From the NCBI GenBank assembly GCA_902766625.1, contig CACXEH010000045.1:1-42797 (forward strand): 42,797 nt of DNA. Reading direction: 5' to 3'. The DNA comes from an uncultured Bacteroidales bacterium (GTDB taxonomy: Bacteria > Bacteroidota > Bacteroidia > Bacteroidales > Bacteroidaceae). Within the stretch, counting starts at the first letter, position 1. Every line of letters begins with the position of its first letter. Below the pieces are notes generated by a model. That model was not told the DNA's origin, did not search any database, and saw nothing but the letters and a program-made list of their open reading frames with translations. Of the stretch, positions 40,414 to 42,797 are shown piece by piece. A program made the translations under genes and the position numbers.

Positions 40414-41223
40414 ATGTCATCTATATTAAACGGCCGTCCTGACTTAAATAAGAAAGTTTATGAAGTTGCGGAAGTTGCCGGCTGTCTATGGCAAAAAGGC
40501 TGGGCAGAGCGCAATGGCGGAAACATTACTATCAATGTAACTGATTATGTTGATGACAACATCCGCCAGCTACCTGCAATAAGCGAGATTAAAGCGATTG
40601 GACTGAACCTTCCTGCAATAAGGAACAATTATTTCTATTGCAAGGGGACAGGCAAACGCATGCGTGACCTGGCAAAAGACCCTATGGCTAATGGCTCTAT
40701 TATACGAGTCTTAGATGATGGGGCACACTATGTCGTCATTGCCGACAATCCCGTTCAGCCTACATCAGAACTACCTTCACACTTATTGGTACATAACTGG
40801 TTTATAGAGTCCGGCTCAACCTATAGTGCGACCCTGCACACTCACCCCATCGACCTCATCGCCATGTCTCACCATGCCTCGTTCTTACAAAAAGATGTTC
40901 TCACAAACATTTTATGGAGCATGATACCTGAGACAAAAGCATTTTGTCCCAAAGGCTTGGGCATTGTTCCTTATTGTCTGCCAGGCTCAAACGAGTTGGC
41001 ACAAGCCACACTAAAGGAACTGAATGACTACGATGTAGTCCTATGGGAAAAACATGGTGTGTTCGCCGTAGATACCGACATCATCAATGCTTTTGATCAG
41101 ATTGACGTATTGAGCAAGAGCGCCCAAATATATATTGCTTCCAAGAACATGGGCTACACACCCGAGGGTATGAGCATGGAACAAATGCACGAGATGACCA
41201 TAGCATTCAACTTGCCAAAATGA
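40414..41223 (+). CDS. rhaD: Rhamnulose-1-phosphate aldolase
   Basis: The 269-residue class II zinc aldolase cleaves L-rhamnulose-1-phosphate to DHAP and L-lactaldehyde. It has GWAERNGGNITINV near the N-terminus, YCKGTGKRMRDL, TSELPSHLLVHNW with the catalytic Glu, TLHTHPIDLIAM with two zinc His residues and VLWEKHGVFAVD with the third. Lactaldehyde reductase (FucO) and the rhamnose permease often seen in Bacteroides rha operons are absent here. The operon ends at a terminator 25 bp downstream. Confidence 0.94.
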   Translation: MSSILNGRPDLNKKVYEVAEVAGCLWQKGWAERNGGNITINVTDYVDDNIRQLPAISEIKAIGLNLPAIRNNYFYCKGTGKRMRDLAKDPMANGSIIRVLDDGAHYVVIADNPVQPTSELPSHLLVHNWFIESGSTYSATLHTHPIDLIAMSHHASFLQKDVLTNILWSMIPETKAFCPKGLGIVPYCLPGSNELAQATLKELNDYDVVLWEKHGVFAVDTDIINAFDQIDVLSKSAQIYIASKNMGYTPEGMSMEQMHEMTIAFNLPK

Positions 41224-41242
41224 AAGGATATCAGTAACTGAC

Positions 41243-41274
41243 AAAAAAGCTCCAGCTAACACTGGAGCTTTTTT
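41243..41274 (+). terminator. Intrinsic terminator of the rhamnose operon
   Basis: The 8-bp stem AGCTCCAG (41248-41255) / CTGGAGCT (41262-41269) with a 6-nt loop is extended by A5 on the left and T5 on the right, giving a classic U-tract terminator. It ends about 25 bp before the next promoter box. Confidence 0.9.
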
Positions 41275-41300
41275 ATTACGTTTATTTCTCAACTTCTTTG

Positions 41301-41308
41301 TAACTTTG
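41301..41308 (+). promoter_or_regulatory. Predicted -7 box (TAACTTTG) for the TauE/SafE-like gene
   Basis: This TAnnTTTG match just downstream of the rha terminator would start transcription near 41314. That rules out the TTG at 41306, which lies inside the box, as a translated start and argues for the GTG at 41330. Confidence 0.45.
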
Positions 41309-41329
41309 CAGTTGATTAACTACAAAAAA

Positions 41330-42058
41330 GTGACAACGACAGCAATAATAATACTCATCGTATTCTGTTTTGGTGCAAGCATAATACAAAGTGTGACCGG
41401 ATTTGGTTTTGGCATTTTCATTATGACCGTCCTGCCATTTATCATGCCCAGTTACGGAGAAGCTACTACCCTGTCCGGCATATTAGCGATTGTGTTATCA
41501 ACATATATGTCATTCAAATACCACTATCACATATCGTGGAAAAAAATAACGCCCATACTTATCGTATTCCTTATCACATCATATTTTGCCATTTCATGTG
41601 TCGCAGAGATTGATGATTATATCCTCAAAAAAATCTTAGGTATCGTACTCATCTGTATCAGCATATATTTCTTTATATACAGTGAGGACATACGTATCAA
41701 CCCCACAATACAGAATCAAATTGGACTTGGAACGCTATCCGGACTGATGGGAGGATTCTTCGGTATGCAAGGCCCTCCAGCGGTTTTGTACTTCCTCTCT
41801 TCAAGTGACTCCAAAGAAGAATATATCGCAGCGGCACAGACATATTTCCTTATCGGCAATTTCATGATGACAATTTACAGGGCGCAGAAAGGCTTTATAA
41901 CCGCAGCGGTCGGAGAAGCATGGCTGATTGCCATTGCCGCCGTGTGTGTCGGAATCTGGATAGGCACGCTCATCCTAAAAAGGATGTCTATAGCAATGCT
42001 CAAGAGAGTAAGCTATATTTACATGGGCATCAGCGGCATCATCGTATTGATAATTTAG
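41330..42058 (+). CDS. TauE/SafE (TSUP) family permease
   Basis: The 242-residue membrane protein has about eight hydrophobic segments in two inverted halves, each with the glycine-rich family motif (SVTGFGFGIFIMT near the start; SGLMGGFFGMQGPPAVLYFL at mid-protein). TSUP proteins export or import small sulfonates, sulfite or organic anions; the substrate here is unknown. No ATG is available: the GTG at 41330 fits the promoter box and the first membrane segment, while TTG 41306 or 41312 would add up to eight residues. A terminator follows the stop. Confidence 0.85.
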   Translation: MTTTAIIILIVFCFGASIIQSVTGFGFGIFIMTVLPFIMPSYGEATTLSGILAIVLSTYMSFKYHYHISWKKITPILIVFLITSYFAISCVAEIDDYILKKILGIVLICISIYFFIYSEDIRINPTIQNQIGLGTLSGLMGGFFGMQGPPAVLYFLSSSDSKEEYIAAAQTYFLIGNFMMTIYRAQKGFITAAVGEAWLIAIAAVCVGIWIGTLILKRMSIAMLKRVSYIYMGISGIIVLII

Positions 42059-42082
42059 TCTAAAAGATATATCTGAAAAAAA

Positions 42083-42122
42083 CAAACGTCTCTTGACGGT
42101 TTAATAACCCAAGGGACGTTTG
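42083..42122. terminator. Intrinsic terminator between convergent TauE/SafE-like and prs genes
   Basis: A 13-bp stem (42083-42095 with 42110-42122, one G-T wobble) with a 14-nt loop is followed by CTTTATCTTT on the plus strand and, in the other direction, by T-rich minus-strand sequence (GTTTTTTTCAG). It can serve both converging genes. Confidence 0.85.
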
Positions 42123-42145
42123 CTTTATCTTTACAAACTAATTTA

Positions 42146-42797
42146 TTATACCAAATATAGAGAACTTATAGACTCATTATACTCAATACATTTAATCGTA
42201 TCAGCAAACAATTTCGCTACAGAAAGATGCTTTACTTTGGAACAATTCTTGTGATAAGGAATCGTGTCGGTAAATACTATTTCATCCAAACCGGAATCTT
42301 CTATGCGCTGTATTGCTGGACCAGACAAAAGACCATGGGTGGCGATGGCTCGCACGCTATTTGCGCCAAGGTCTTTAATAATCTGTGATGCCATCGTAAT
42401 AGAACCAGCCGTATCTACCATGTCATCAACAATAACTACATCATAACCTTTAACGTCACCGATAACCTGCATGGAGGATACGACATTGGCTTTTTCCCTG
42501 AATTTATTACACAACACTAAAGGACACTGCAAATACTTTGCATAAGTATTCGCACGTTTAGAGCCGCCGACATCAGGAGTCGCAATACACAGGTTAGGTA
42601 AATTGAGTGACTTGATATATGGAAGGAAAATACTCGAAGCATACAAATGGTCTACCGGGATATTGAAAAAGCCTTGTTCCTGGTCTGCATGGAGGTCCAT
42701 AGTAATCATACGGTTGATACCTGCAACGCTCAACAAGTCTGCTTCAAGTTTAGCGGCAATGGAGACTCTTGGTCTGTCTTTGCGGTCTTGACGCGCC
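42146..42797 (-). CDS. prs: Ribose-phosphate pyrophosphokinase, 5' end outside the window
   Basis: The reading frame is open to the window edge; the visible 217 residues are the C-terminal two-thirds of PRPP synthase. They begin ARQDRKDRPRVSIAAKL, the catalytic flexible-loop region, then MDLHADQEQGFFNIPVDHL, LCIATPDVGGSKRAN and the PRPP-binding VVIVDDMVDTAGSI. The enzyme makes PRPP from ribose-5-phosphate and ATP for nucleotide, His and Trp synthesis. An internal TTG near 42736 is not a real start, because the upstream codons are clearly prs sequence. Confidence 0.94.
   Translation of the reverse strand, partial: ARQDRKDRPRVSIAAKLEADLLSVAGINRMITMDLHADQEQGFFNIPVDHLYASSIFLPYIKSLNLPNLCIATPDVGGSKRANTYAKYLQCPLVLCNKFREKANVVSSMQVIGDVKGYDVVIVDDMVDTAGSITMASQIIKDLGANSVRAIATHGLLSGPAIQRIEDSGLDEIVFTDTIPYHKNCSKVKHLSVAKLFADTIKCIEYNESISSLYLV

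Noticed and set aside
1..42797. tRNA, rRNA, riboswitch or insertion sequence in the gaps
   Set aside because: Gaps are short. Those over 300 bp (9584-10106, 22578-22994, 36247-36554) hold promoters, a hairpin and the repeat arrays, with no cloverleaf, known riboswitch core or transposase remnant seen by eye.

Overview
The window is chromosomal DNA from a Bacteroidota member, most likely order Bacteroidales and plausibly a Prevotella-like genus. The evidence is the gene content (BspA-type leucine-rich repeat protein, DUF4494, DUF4293, a GldE homologue, the Bacteroidota-type small omega subunit, GlpABC, an L-rhamnose rhaBAD operon), several TAnnTTTG promoter boxes just upstream of starts, and the general lack of Shine-Dalgarno sequences. 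No rRNA, tRNA, CRISPR array, IS element or phage gene was found. The only sign of mobile DNA is a broken zinc-ribbon ORF at the left edge.

Layout. (1) 1-9600, minus strand: a surface-glycan locus. In transcription order it has a small lipoprotein, glmM, an FdtA-like sugar ketoisomerase, a GNAT/FemAB-like acyltransferase, a DegT-family sugar aminotransferase, three GT2 glycosyltransferases and an AlkD-like DNA glycosylase. Behind its own promoter comes a fused GT2 + phosphoglycosyl transferase that probably starts the glycan on undecaprenyl phosphate. (2) 10107-20674, plus strand: an eight-gene glycerol-phosphate operon, glpA-glpB-glpC, sn-glycerol-1-phosphate dehydrogenase, OPA transporter, HAD phosphatase, orphan GatZ/KbaZ-family protein and a second OPA transporter, closed by a very strong hairpin. 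(3) 20764-25379, minus strand: a BspA-like surface protein and a secreted hypothetical protein, then a DUF4494 / YggS / LolC-E-like operon. (4) 25485-31784, plus strand: an acyl-activating enzyme-ACP-PlsC fusion, then bamD-rpoZ-DUF4293-ssb-gldE-phosphopantetheinyl transferase. (5) 31788-37508, minus strand: kdsC, maf, a large interrupted amidase-like exported protein and a small hypothetical protein, plus a BASS-type transporter. (6) 37671-41223, plus strand: rhaB-rhaA-rhaD, then a TauE/SafE permease. The 5'-truncated prs gene runs off the right edge on the minus strand.

Two items stand out. The first is a dispersed repeat family: three intergenic arrays at about 9.8, 22.8 and 36.4 kb. Each has four 17-bp imperfect palindromes (RTTCCA-N5-TGGAAY) separated by exactly 4 bp. 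The strict 21-bp period equals two helical turns and also seven codons. All three arrays have the same orientation, share a flank and sit about 80-110 bp upstream of a predicted promoter. The second is the glycerol-phosphate operon, which pairs enzymes for both enantiomers (GlpABC for sn-G3P, an AraM/EgsA-type enzyme for sn-G1P) with two GlpT-like transporters, an AraL-like phosphatase and a GatZ homologue without its catalytic partner. This looks like an undescribed scavenging or interconversion pathway around DHAP.

All calls come from reading the sequence and remembered family knowledge. No database search was run.
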